Below are positions 46,619 through 57,348 of a DNA stretch of 64,000 nt, piece by piece. The notes below the pieces were generated by a model. The model worked only from the letters and a program-made list of their open reading frames with translations. It was not told the origin of the DNA and did no database searches. Position numbers and translations under genes: made by a program. The stretch lies in NCBI GenBank assembly GCA_019426215.1, contig CM033401.1, positions 18,109,134 to 18,173,133 of the forward strand, read 5' to 3'. This stretch comes from Buddleja alternifolia (lineage: Eukaryota; Streptophyta; Magnoliopsida; Lamiales; Scrophulariaceae). Positions within the stretch are counted from its first letter, which is position 1. Every line of letters starts with the position of its first letter.

Positions 46619-47880
46619 ATTTATTGACAGTTTTGCGCGACTTCACGAGAAAATCCATAACTTATTGTACAATGCTCGGAATCATAAAATATATTTTTTA
46701 TTTCATAGTAGACACATAGATATTTCTATAAATGTATGATACATTATCAAAAAAGGTCTAGTATAAAACAAATTTGGCTTCAAACGTAAGCTTAAATTTA
46801 TTGACAATTTTGCGCCATTTCACGATAAAATCCATAACGTACGGTACGATGATCGGAATCATAAAATACTTACTTTTATGTTATAGTAGACACATAGAGA
46901 TTTCTATAAATGTATAACACATTATGAAAAATGGTCCAGTATAAAACAAATTTGGCTTCAAACATAAGCTTAAATTTATTGACAGTTTTGCGCGACTTCA
47001 TGAGAAAATCCATAACGTGTTGTACAATGCTTCGTATCATAATTTTTTTTATTTAATAGTAGACACATAGGGATTTATAGAAATGTATGACACATTATCA
47101 AAAAAGGTCTAGTGTCAAACAGATTTGGCTTCAAACTTAAGCTTAAAATTGTTGACAGTCTTGCGCGACTTCACGAAAACATCCATAATGTATTGTACAA
47201 TGCTCAGAATTATAAACCATTTTTTTTATTTCATAGTAAACATATAGAAATTTCTATAAATGTATAACACATTATCAAAAAAATTCTAGTATAAAACAGA
47301 TTTGGCTTCAAGCGTAACCCTAAATTTATTGTCAATTTTGCGCGATTTGACTATAAAGTCCATAACACATTGTACAATGCTTGAAATTATAAACTATTTT
47401 TTTTAATTTCCTAGTAGACACATAGATAATTCTACAAATGTATCACACATTATCATAAAGGTTCTAGTATAAAACAGATTTGGCTTCAAACGTAAGCTTA
47501 AATTTACTGACAGTTTTACGCGATTTCACAAGAAAATCCATAACGTATTGTACAATACTCAAAATCATAAACCATTTTTTTTCTTTCATAGTAGACACAT
47601 AGAGTTTTCAAAACCAAAAATGTATCACACATTATCAAAAAAGGTCTAGTATAAAACAGATTTGGCTTCAAATATAGGCTTAAATTTACTGACAGTTTTA
47701 CGCAACGTCACGAGAAAGTCCAAAACGTATTGTACAATGCTCGGAATCATAAATAATTTTTTTTATTTCATAGTATACACATAGGGATTTCCAGAAATGC
47801 ATCACACATTATCAAAAAAGGTCTAGTGTAAAACAGATTTGGCTTCAAACTTAAGCTTAAATTTGTCAATAGTTTACTAC
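46619..47880 (+). repeat. About 177-bp tandem repeat, seven copies, + orientation
   Basis: Copies begin near 46620, 46798, 46977, 47150, 47328, 47503 and 47683 with TTGACAGTTTTGCGCGACTT-like sequence. They carry the same internal landmarks as 42990-43860. A local signature AAACAGATTTGGCTTCAAAC distinguishes this cluster from the left one. Confidence 0.85.
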
Positions 47881-48059
47881 AATCATACTTCATGTTCTCT
47901 TTATCTATACTTCATCTTTAGTGTATATATATGTCAAGTGTACTTTAACCATACTTTATCATAGATGTAATCATACTTCTTGTTAGCTTTAACCATATTT
48001 GTACAATAAAAGTGACATATTAGTATTTAAATGGACATATTATTTCATACAATGTGACG

Positions 48060-48600
48060 TTTTTAACTTATGTTTGAAGTAAAAATTGTTTTATAATAGA
48101 CGTTTTTTGATAACATGTCATACTTTTTCAGAAATCTCTGTGTGTCTACTTTTACAATAAAAAAGTGGTTTATGATTCCGAGTATTGTACAGTGCGTTAT
48201 GGACTTTCTCGTGAAGTCGCACAAAACTGCCGACAAATTTTTGCTTAAGTTTGAAGCGAAAATTGTTTTATACTTGAAGTTTTTTAATAACGTGTAATAA
48301 ATATTTAGACTTTCCTATGTATCTAATTTTATTAAAAAAAAATTATGATTTCGAGCATCTTACAACGCGTTATAGAATTTCTCGTAAGACTGCGCAAAAC
48401 TGTCAATAAATTTTACCTTATGTTTGAAACAAAAACTTCTTTATACTACACATTTCTTGATAATGTGTCATACATATTTAGAAAGCTCTATGTGTCTATA
48501 ATTTTAAAAGAAAGAAATGGTTTATGATTCTGAGCATGCTACAACGCGTTATAGAATTTCTTGTACGATTGCGCAAATCTATTAAATATCCATTGAAAAT
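48060..48600 (-). repeat. About 177-bp tandem repeat, three copies, - orientation
   Basis: CTGTGTGTCTAC, GTTTATGATTCCGAG, GTTATGGACTTTCTCGTGAA and CAAATTTTTGCTTAAGTTTG occur in the order expected for the complement of the unit. Copies start near 48130, 48310 and 48490. They precede the right terminal inverted repeat, mirroring the + copies near the left end. Confidence 0.85.
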
Positions 48601-48639
48601 ACTTGTATTGTGCACTATATATACGTCGAAATGGCTTAG

Positions 48640-48745
48640 GGGTGTAAGGTGAGCCGAGCCGGCTCAAGAGCATGGTGAGCTGGCTCGACTGCAGCTCAGC
48701 TCGAGCTCGAGTAGAGCTTTTCGAGCTCGAACTTTTTTGTGAGTC
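48640..48745. repeat. GAGCTCG-rich block, possible hAT-MITE end
   Basis: TTAGGGGTGTAAGGTGAGCC followed by GAGCTCGAGCTCGAG-type words resembles one end of the hAT-like MITE type at 12435. No matching opposite terminus was found nearby, so it is a fragment at best. Confidence 0.4.
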
Positions 48746-49061
48746 GAAATATAGGCAATATGGATCTCGATTTGCTCCTTTCATCATAGAGATCAAGACC
48801 TTATCTATTTTGAACAATTTTGAACGTCGAAAAAACCAATATAATTGAATTTGTCGTGAATGAGAAAAGGGAAAAAATGAGAGAGAAAGGAAAGATGATG
48901 TAGTGGTTCATTTGTAATTTTATAATAAGTTGAGGATATTTTAGTCTTTTAATAGGAAGTAGGGAGTGAATCCTAAATTCTAATTGCAAATAGGGAAAGG
49001 GACTGATCCCCCAAATTGAATTATCAATTGGGGATTTATCTCTCAATTGCTGATCTTTTAA

Positions 49062-49302
49062 CCATTCGACATATAATACGTGGTAAAAATTGATTTAACC
49101 AGAAAGAATAAAAAAGAAATAAAAAAGGATGCATAATGTTGTTTTTGACGTTAGTAGGGTTACTTGGACAATTTTACAAGAGCAGTGAACTCACTCCAAA
49201 ATGCAAGCTCCTTTGAAAGTTCAAAGTCCATAGACCTAAAAGCTAGAAGTGAGTGAAGACCAAATTAAAAGGTGATGTGAGGATTTATTCCCAGATTTGC
49301 TG
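49062..49302. other. Spacer between the MULE-like element and the CTCGAG-rich LTR element
   Basis: AT-rich, with no ORF or recognised repeat. The last five bases (TGCTG, 49298-49302) are the likely duplication of the next element (CGCTG at 53183-53187). Confidence 0.7.
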
Positions 49303-50347
49303 TGTTTACACTATAAAATAATTTGGGCTTTCGAAATACAGAGCCCAAATAGCCCAAACTGTAGAAATTCGAAAAGAAGGAAATTGGGTCCACAGAAAAT
49401 GGCAGCTCGAGTCAAGTGCTCGAGCGCTCCAGCTCGAGCAATCAACTCGAGCATTTCAGTGGAATTACCCTGCCCGAGTAAGTTGAAGACGGTTGAAAGC
49501 GGTTCCCGAAGAAAAGGAACGTGGGTTCCTTGAAAATATTTGAAAGAGCAGTTGAAGACGGTTGAAGGTGGTCCCCGAAGAAAAGGAACGTGGGTTCTTC
49601 AAAGACCCATATATATACGAACCGCGGAGAAGAGAAGAAATCATCACAAGATCATCAGACTTCTGCAATTTTGTTTTCTTGGAATTAACTCTAGTCTTAG
49701 GAGTAGTTTTAGCGTAATGTAGGAGTAGATCGTAGCATAATTTAGGAGTAGCCGTAATGTAATTTAGTATTAGACTCGATGGAATTTGCCTTTTCAAGGC
49801 TTGTATCGGCATTCGATTGCTTGTAATTTTTCAGAATTGAAGACTTTCCTAGAGATATAAATTACTTTGTGTTCATATTTAAGTATCAATAGGTAATTTG
49901 TATCTTGATTTGAGTTTTTCATTCGTCATTCTCATACTCGAAATGAACAACTAAAATGTCAATTAAAGACATGAACCGCCGTTTAGCGAATCGAACGCAG
50001 GGGTTGAAAAATAATACATTCGCTCGAGAGATTCTCATGGAGGTATAAATTATCTCGTATCCAGATTTAAGTATCGACAGGTAATTTGAATCTTGACTTG
50101 AAATTTTCCTTCACTATGTTATTATTTCATTCGAAAACGATAATTATTTTCATCAATTGCGGTCCACTCGAAGAAGATGAAGAGAAGTTCGAATACATTT
50201 AATCGACGTTTCGTTTAAGACTTGAACCACCGTTTAGCGTATCGAACGTAGGGGTTGAAAGATAATTCTAAATTGTGAATTATCGCGGGGTTTGGATCGA
50301 ATATTCGAAATCTTTCCCTAGGCTGGTTTGTTCAAAAACACGAAACA
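49303..50347 (+). repeat. 5' LTR of the CTCGAG-rich element
   Basis: 1045 bp, nearly identical to 52140-53182. TATATATA near 49609 follows the duplicated block GTTGAAGACGGTTGAAAGCG / GTTGAAGACGGTTGAAGGTG, suggesting the promoter. The LTR carries repeated CGAACG(C/T)AGGGGTTGAAA blocks in its U5 part. Confidence 0.92.
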
Positions 50348-52139
50348 AATTTTTTGCGACCACAGTGGGAGTTAGTCGAACGCTCCTTTTCTTATGGGAA
50401 ACATTTGTTTCTCGATTGTACCAATAAGTAAAGAAATTCCTACGTTCCCAAATAATATCCAAGTACCATACGCAGGGGGCAAGCTGTGCTCGATGCCCAC
50501 ATGGAAGGAAATATTGGGGGACAATTCTTTGATCCCTTCCAAATCAGATCGAAATGATTATGGAGAGGATGTATGAGGATGTATCCCAAATAGTATCCAA
50601 GTTCCATAGACTGGGGGGAAGTTGTGCCCGATGCCCATATGGGAGGAAATATTGGGGGACAATTCTTCAATTGGTACATAAGCCTATCTCCAAATTCGAT
50701 AAGTAACTGGGATGAGATGCAATTCTAATTTCAAAATCACTTTGCTTGAACAGATCAAGGGATCTCGATGAGCTATCACGCTAATAACCGCTTTAACAAT
50801 TTCGAAATACCCTCAACATTTACCCAAGGGCAATACCCTGGGGGGCAGAGTCAACTGCCAACTTATTCAGGAGTTTCGAACACTCTTTTCCCGATAGGAA
50901 ACAATTGGTTTTCGAATCCCTCAATGGGTCAAGGAATTCCCACATTCCCGAACAATATTCAAGTACCGTATGTAGGGGGCAGGCTGTGCCCGATACCCAT
51001 ATGGGAGAGAATATTGGGGGATAGTTCTCTGATCCTATTTAGAATCAGATCGAAATGATTATTGAGAGGATGTACAGACCTGATTTTCGAAAAATGTCAC
51101 TTTGTATCACAAAACACTGACCTTAATCATGTCACAAACAAATAAAAAGATTCTGAATTATGACATTGCCTTTCGAGTGACTGTCCTACCAAATGGTGTA
51201 ACTAAACCTTCCTTTCGAAATTCGAGAAGATTTATTCACTTTATTGGAGTAACGTATTTATTAATTTTACGTGATGATTCCGTAAAATGATTAACACAAG
51301 ATAAGAGAGAGAATACGAAATTCGACTTGCTCGCCTGAATTAGCCAAGTGATCCCTTTCGATTTGGAGGCTGGCAATCTGGTTATCTAGCGCAGCAATTC
51401 GAGCGCGCTCCTGCTCGAACCGAAAAGCTCGAGCTAGCTGTTGGAGCATTTTAGTTTTTTACGTCTTCCTAACTTTCAAACTTCAGAGTGGGTGGACTGA
51501 GATCTTCTTTTTACTAAAATTCATAGGCACTCACAAATGTACCATCATTTGTTCTCTCTCCCTCTACTGCTCAATGATATGTTTCTTTTATCTGGGTGCG
51601 CTCGAGAAGCTTCCGCACGAGAAAGATTCCTCGAGCAGGAAACTGATCGAGGGGCAAGAGGGCCTGTTCGAATAATTGAGCTCGAGAGGCTTTTGCTCGA
51701 GCACAAATTCTCGATCTGGCTCAAGGACGGACATGAAGACCTGCCTATGCAATTTGTCCTTGAGGAGCTGTGCTCGAGAGGATTTTGCTCGAGCACAACG
51801 TCTTGAGCAAGAAGCTTCTCAAGGGGCACGAGGACCTGCTTGAGAAGCATAATCCGGGCAACAAATTTCAACAAACTGATAGATGATAATCAAATGGGAT
51901 ATTCCATATTTTTCTTCGAGATGTATGACAAGATAGCTCTTTTCTTCGAGAAAGTGACGAGGAAGATGACTGATTGAGAAAGTACAACAAGATGGGCTTT
52001 CTCTTCGGGAAAGCAAAGAACGAGAATCGAGAAATCAAAACAGGAAAGGGAGAGATTAAAGCAATACGAGTCTTTAACTAAAAGACGTGTCTCATAATAC
52101 ACATGAACTCGAAACGTTCATGTATATTAGGGGGGCATT
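50348..52139 (+). pseudogene. Interior of the CTCGAG-rich element: gag remnants with repeated block
   Basis: No intact gene. A block starting TTCCCAAATAATATCCAAGT and running through GGGGG, AAGCTGTGC and CGATGCCCAT occurs near 50440, 50582 and 50950. Once more it occurs at the 3' end of the gag ORF in the relative at 61390. Around 50768-51058 a frame with Asn/Gln-rich reading (QGQYPGGQSQLPTYSGVSN, FPNNIQVPYVGG) resembles the C-terminal half of that gag. The 51540-51870 stretch is rich in CTCGAGAGG and TTTTGCTCGAGC; its apparent ORFs on both strands are probably not genes. Confidence 0.65.
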
Positions 52140-53182
52140 TGTTTACACTATAAAATAATTTGGGCTTTCAAAATACAGAGCCCAAATAGCTCAAACTATA
52201 GAAATTCGAAAAGAAGGAAATTGGGTCCACAGAAAATGGCAGCTCGAGTCAAGTGCTCGAGCTGCTCGAGCGCTCCAGCTCGAGCAATCAACTCGAGCAT
52301 TTCAGTGGAATTACCTTGCTCGAGTAAGTTGAAGACGGTTGAAAGCGGTTCCGAAGAAAAGGAACGTGGGTTCCTTGAAAATATTTGAAAGAGCAGTTGA
52401 AGGCGGTTCTCGAAGAAAAGGAATGTGGGTTCTTCAAAGACCCATATATATATGAGCCGCGGAGAAGAGAAGAAATCATCACAAGATCATCAGACTTCTG
52501 CATTTTCGTTTTCTTAGAATTAACTCTAGTCTTAGGAGTAGTTTTAGCGTAATGTAGGAGTAGATCGTAGCATAATTTAGGAGTAGCCGTAATGTAATTT
52601 AGTATTAGACTCGATAGAATTTACCTTTTCAAGGCTTGTATCGGCATTCAATTGCTTGTAATTTTTCAGAATTGAAGACTTTCCTAGAGATATAAATTAC
52701 TTTGTGTTCAGATTTAAGTATCGATAGGTAATTTGTATCTTGATTTGAGTTTTTCATTCGTCATTCTCATACTCGAAATGAACAACTAAAATGTCAATTA
52801 AAGACATAAACCGCCATTTAGCGAATCGAACGCAGGGGTTGAAAAATAATACATTCGATCGAGAGATTCTCATGGAGGTATAAATTATGTCGTATTCAGA
52901 TTTAAGTATCGATAGGTAATTTGTATCTTGACTTGAATTTTTCCTTCACTATGTTATTATTTCATTCGAAAACGATAATTATTTTCATCAATTGCGGTCC
53001 ACTCGAAGAAGATGAAGAGAAGTTCGAATACATTTAATCGACGTTTCGTTTAAGACTTGAACCACCGTTTAGCGTATCGAACGCAGGGGTTGAAAGATAA
53101 TTCTAAGTTGTGAATTATCGCGGGGCTTGAATCGAATATTCGAAATCCTTCCCTAAGCTAATTTTTTCGAAAACACGAAACA
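52140..53182 (+). repeat. 3' LTR of the CTCGAG-rich element
   Basis: 1043 bp, differing from the 5' LTR at a few percent of positions. It is the nearest upstream neighbour of the cyclophilin gene, and its U3/R promoter points towards it. Confidence 0.92.
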
Positions 53183-53187
53183 CGCTG

Positions 53188-53437
53188 GATCATTCTTTGG
53201 GTCTCGCAATTATCTGCACCCTTTCTTTCGATGTAAATTCATTGTAGATTTCCTAGTATCCGAAGTACCTAACGAGAGTCACTCGCGGACCCCAAAATTC
53301 GAGTAGTTTATGGTACTTTTGTTATCTGAAAGAACTACCCACGGTCTCTCACGTGTGTGGCATCTAAAATCCCACATAACCACTCTTGTTGCTCTTCCCC
53401 TTCACGCCCACCATTCCGCCATGCGCTAGAACTAACC
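53188..53437 (+). promoter_or_regulatory. Upstream region of the cyclophilin gene with G-box and mini-uORF
   Basis: 250 bp remain between the LTR element and the ATG. A G-box (CACGTG, 53350-53355), the core bound by plant bZIP/bHLH light and ABA factors, lies 83 bp before the start. No clear TATA box is seen. ATGCGCTAG at 53421-53429 is a two-codon upstream ORF ending eight bases before the main ATG. Earlier promoter elements would have been displaced at least 3.9 kb upstream by the insertion. Confidence 0.55.
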
Positions 53438-56400
53438 ATGAGCTGCTCTTCCACTTGCTATATCCCCTCCAATCCTCTCCCACCTCACCTCCACCACCAC
53501 CGTCTTCCCCTCAACCGCCGCTCCTTCCTCTTCCTCTCCACCACCCTGCCCTTCTCCGCCCCGCTCACCTCTTCCTTCGCCGCCGCCGCCCCTCCCCAAC
53601 CAGACACCACCATCACCGACAGAGTGTTCCTAGACTTCAGCGTCTGTCCAGCTTACTTCCTCAATCGCACACTCGGCGAGTACGACCTCTCCGTTTGCTC
53701 CGAATCCGAGCCCCTCGGCCGCATTGTCCTCGGCCTTTATGGCAACCTAGTTCCACTTACCGTCGCCAATTTTAAAGCCATGTGCAACGGAGCCTCAGGG
53801 TCCACGTACAAGGGCACTTTGATTCATAAAATATTCCCGGGCCAGTTCTTCGTGGCGGGCCGGCAGGGCCGTCGGGATAAAGGAGAGGTTAAGCCGCCGG
53901 TTCAGCTTGTTAGGAACACTGAGAGTGTTGAGTCTAAGGCCTTTCTGTTGGAGCATTCGCGGCCCGGCGTAGTTTCTTTGTGCTTGTCTGAAAATGATGA
54001 TGATGATGATTTGAAGCTCAACCCCAATTATCACAACGTTGAGTTCTTGATCACTACTGGCCCCGGGCCGTGTCCTGAACTTGATAGTAAGAATATTGTG
54101 TTTGGGTCTGTGCTTGAAGGTGAGTTCTCTGAATAGTTGCAATTTAACTTTCACCCTGTAATGTCATTTAAAATTAAGTATGTTTATGATGCATGATTCT
54201 TTGAGTATCCAGCTTGAAGCACAAATGATCCAACATAATGATACTTATGAGTAGTTGTTGATGTATAATGTTTGTAAGCATAGGAAAGATCTGACTGAAA
54301 GGGAAGAATAAGGCGTGGGCCTTGGTAAATTACAGTTAGAATTTGTTTAGTGGTATGGAATGGGTACCCTCTAAATTAGAATTGGAAGTTACGCAATTGA
54401 ACTTACGTAGATTTGGTGCAAATTGCTATTCTAATGACTCGACTGTGTGAGATATCATTATGCATCAGGGTATTCTGAGCTTAGTCGTTAAGAAGTTTGA
54501 AACTGTTTAAATGATGTATGGAGTAAAATAATGCAACATCCTACACAAATTTGGAATGCTAAGGAGTACTTTTGAGTGGTTTTGGAGTGATAATAATGAT
54601 ATAATTATTTGTTAGCACTGATATCTAAAACATTCTGTTCTACTTTGACGGCGAAATTAGTCTATTTTTCACCTCCTGAGTACTTAACTATTGGGAGAAG
54701 TGTTGTTAGAAAGTAAAGAAACGGTTCTAGATTACGTTTTTTGACCAAATATGATGATAATTCTATTTCACAGTTGCGACCATGAGAAACAGCAGTTGGC
54801 AAAGACATGAGGAGTTAGCTCAAGATAAACTTGGAATTTAAGATGAGCTAGGCCTTCCATAACATGATTGTTACTAGATGATATCAAGTTGTTGAGGACG
54901 ACCGATTCCTTATTTTTAGATCAAAATCCATATAATTCTTGAAAATTAGATGGTACATCTAATCTTGGATAGTATTTATAATGAGGGTTATATGACACGT
55001 GCTCTATTTCTCTGTCAATTTTGCACATATCTGTGTTGGCGTTTGTCACCTGTAGGATACTAACTACTCTCTAATGCAGAACAGTGTTTAAATGGTTATG
55101 CTCAAACTGATTTCTGTTTCTGCTCGACTAAGTATGTATATTCACCTGTGGGTGACATGCATTTTGAAGGCATGCAAGTTGTATCCCAAAATAACAATTG
55201 AATTTATTACATTGAATTGGCAATATTTGTCACCAATTTTTTTATCTGAATGGCTTGGTTTGTGCCACCAACTGTTATTTACACGCTGTTCGCTTTGTGT
55301 CATAGAACCAAAGTGTAGATTGAGTGATTGTCGTATTCGTAGACTGTTAAAAATCCATATTCAATACAAATTTGGTGATTTAAGATTAAGAGTTTTGAGA
55401 AGTTTTTAAAATACAATATCATGTCATAGTAGTAGAACTAGTAGTAGTATCCGACTGTTTTTGAAGTGAATTAAATTTTCATCTTAATAGTATAAACCAC
55501 TCGATAAGGTGGATTTATGCTTATGAATGTGAAATAGCCATCTCCATCTCCTGATAATTGACATGTCTCTACCACTAGAGATAAATTGACGCACATACAA
55601 AAGAACATGTTGATAGTCAAGTTAAGTTATGGTTGGAAGATTGGAGTAATTTTTTAATGAGATCAACTTGACGAGATTGATTACCGAACTGATTCGTTAC
55701 CAAATATTTTTTAATCAATTTCACAGAACGCACATAAATTCAATTGGTAAAATATCTAGTCCTCAATCCTGTTAACTTTTAAATTTGAGGTCTTATCACT
55801 TTTTTTTTTTTTTCCCCGTATCACCTGTTCGTATAATGCAGAGAGCTGTAAAGTCCATTTTTCTTGAACTGCTTGGAATGTCTGTTTACAGCAGACGAAT
55901 ATGCACTGATTATCCAATAGAAGTTGGCTAGTTTGCAAAAGAGTACCTGGCCTGCTCACAGGCCCCTTAATATGATGATGTTTCCGAATAATTATTTTTG
56001 TAGTTATCATTAGATTTGACCCGCGTTATTGAATTTCTAAAAAAGTGGATGCCGAAATCTGTCAATAGCTGCATGTTATACACTATTCAGAATTTTCCAT
56101 GCCTACTTACTAATTATAGATGTCGTACAGTTCGTTGGTAGTCAGATGAGCCCGTATTAGCTTTGAAGGAAATTCTGTTCATATTCATGTGCTTTCATCA
56201 TGGAGTATAGATAGGAGTAAAATTTATGTTAAATTTCTGTTTTCTTGTAATCTATCATATTGTTATGTAGATTTAGACGATTGAAAAGCATAACTGATTT
56301 TTGAAAAAAATAATGCAGGAAAGTTTTTGCTATCCCTAAATTGAATAGTGGCACTAGAATCAGCCCACAAATTTAATTTAATTTCTCTTCTATTTTCTGC

Positions 56401-56644
56401 TGCTACAATAACTAAAAAATTGATCTTGATTACAGGGTTGGATGTTGTGACTGCTATAGCTTCCATTCCAACTTATAAACCTGGTGAAAGAATCCGACAA
56501 TACAATGAATTTGCAGAGTTTATTGGAGACGAAAGAGCCAAAACTGCTCGTGCAATCTGGAACAGACCTCTTAAGACTCTCTATATTAGTAACTGCGGGG
56601 AACTAAAAGTTGCAAAACCTACCCTTTCCCCAACTCTACCTTGA
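53438..56644 (+). CDS. Thylakoid-lumen type cyclophilin (peptidyl-prolyl isomerase-like), two exons
   Basis: Exons 53438-54119 and 56436-56644 (682 + 209 = 891 nt, 296 aa); the intron interrupts a Gly codon (LE-G-LDVV). The protein resembles plant chloroplast cyclophilins of the CYP28/CYP26-2 type; I cannot decide between them. Residues 1-51 form a bipartite targeting region: a Ser/His/Pro-rich transit part, twin Arg at 27-28, hydrophobic stretch 30-43 and an Ala run 48-51. This suggests Tat-dependent import into the thylakoid lumen. The cyclophilin domain starts near 62 (DRVFLDFSVCPAYF), with LGRIVLGLYGNLVPLTVANF and HKIFPGQFFVAGRQG near 130. There the catalytic Arg of classical cyclophilins is Lys and the following Gln is not conserved, so isomerase activity may be weak. 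Later blocks are SRPGVVSLCLSEND, VEFLITTGPGPCPELD and the family tail IWNRPLKTLYISNCGEL. The ATG at 53438 is chosen because it is the first in frame; the frame extends upstream only through non-ATG codons. Confidence 0.92.
54120..56435 (+). other. Single intron of the cyclophilin gene (2316 bp, phase 1)
   Basis: Donor GTGAGT at 54120 and acceptor TTGATTACAG ending 56435. Exons join in frame at a conserved LEGLDVV block. The intron is AT-rich, with a poly-T run at 55800-55813, and has no recognisable gene or transposon. Short ORFs in it have no coding look. Confidence 0.92.
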
Positions 56645-57339
56645 AACTGCTATTGTTCGTTTGTTGAGGCTCCCTATCAGACATGCACATAAATAATATA
56701 ACGTATTTTTTTCTCGAGCAAGAATCAACACATAAGTAAACGTAAAGTATCTGCATGGTTCCGACTTTCAATTCTCTTGTTCTCTCTGCAACCAAATATT
56801 GATTGCATCTTGTTATTACTGTTCCTTTTTCATTTTCTTATTTACTTCAGTAAGTTGTTATCTATTGTATTTGCTATATAAACATGTAAATATGTAACAC
56901 TTCAAATACTATCTTGTGATTTTGTGGCGTTGATGTAGAAAAAAGGTGCATCATTTCTTTTTAGCACCCCCCCCCCCCCCCCACATTATTTCTAAATTCA
57001 TAATATTCAAATAATTAGTGACAATTTGGATATTGTGTTTTTTGTATAGGCTTCACCATTTTGTCGAATTACATGGGTGTAGATGTAATTTTCTAAACTA
57101 TCATAGTATATACGTAATTATGTCTTTCGTGAGGGATATAGATGCAGTCTATCTTAAAATATAAATATACATATCATTGAACTCGTGTCGATCCTAAATA
57201 CATTTGTTTTTTATCTTTTATGCATATTTGCAAACTACATGGGTGTAGATGTAATTTCCTAAACTACGAGAGTACATACATAATTGTGTCCTTCGTGAGG
57301 GATACAGATGCAGTCAACCTAAAAATATAAATATACACA
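56645..57339 (+). other. 3' flank of the cyclophilin gene
   Basis: Contains the probable 3' UTR and a C16 homopolymer (56967-56982). From 57061 there is a tandem repeat of about 170 bp. No ORF. Confidence 0.7.
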
Positions 57340-57348
57340 GGGCAATTA

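Larger units (their letters stand above)
42538..49050. mobile_element. MULE-like non-coding element, 6.5 kb, filled with tandem repeats
   Basis: TGATCTTTTAA flanks both sides (42527-42537 and 49051-49061), an 11-bp duplication in the Mutator range. The two ends are imperfect inverted repeats over about 300 bp. Shared landmarks in the same order from each end are AAATCCC, TTCACTCCCTA, AAAGACTAAAAT and CACAAATTCGATTATAT / GACAAATTCAATTATAT. No transposase or captured gene is visible. The interior holds about 177-bp tandem repeats in both orientations, 21-22-bp TACGTCA repeats in both orientations, and a short telomere-like tract. It must be moved by enzymes supplied elsewhere, if at all. Confidence 0.75.
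49303..53182 (+). mobile_element. Non-autonomous LTR retrotransposon, CTCGAG/TTCGAA-rich, 3880 bp
   Basis: LTRs at 49303-50347 and 52140-53182 both open TGTTTACACTATAAAATAAT and end CACGAAACA. Flanks are TGCTG and CGCTG, a 5-bp duplication with one mutation. A primer site (TGCGACCACAGTGGGAG, 50355-50371) follows the first LTR and a purine tract (AGGGGGGCAT) precedes the second. The 1.8-kb interior has no pol and only remnants of a gag region. The element at 59198 is a relative with a fuller gag. It ends 255 bp before the cyclophilin ATG, in the same orientation as the gene. Confidence 0.9.

Noticed and set aside
48639..48745. Second complete hAT-like MITE
   Set aside because: Only one terminus-like sequence is visible and no 8-bp duplication or opposite end was found.
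51537..51874. Overlapping 89- and 109-codon ORFs on both strands
   Set aside because: They arise from CTCGAG-rich palindromic words, where both strands stay open; no domain.
53357..53437. Upstream extension of the cyclophilin frame (27 codons)
   Set aside because: It begins with GTG, not ATG. The first in-frame ATG is 53438 and starts a good transit peptide.
53386..53775. 129-codon ORF overlapping cyclophilin exon 1
   Set aside because: It is an out-of-frame shadow of GC-rich coding DNA; Pro/Ser/Arg-rich, while the other frame has a clear cyclophilin domain.
55092..55409. 105-codon ORF in the cyclophilin intron
   Set aside because: AT-rich, no recognised motif, inside a clean GT..AG intron.
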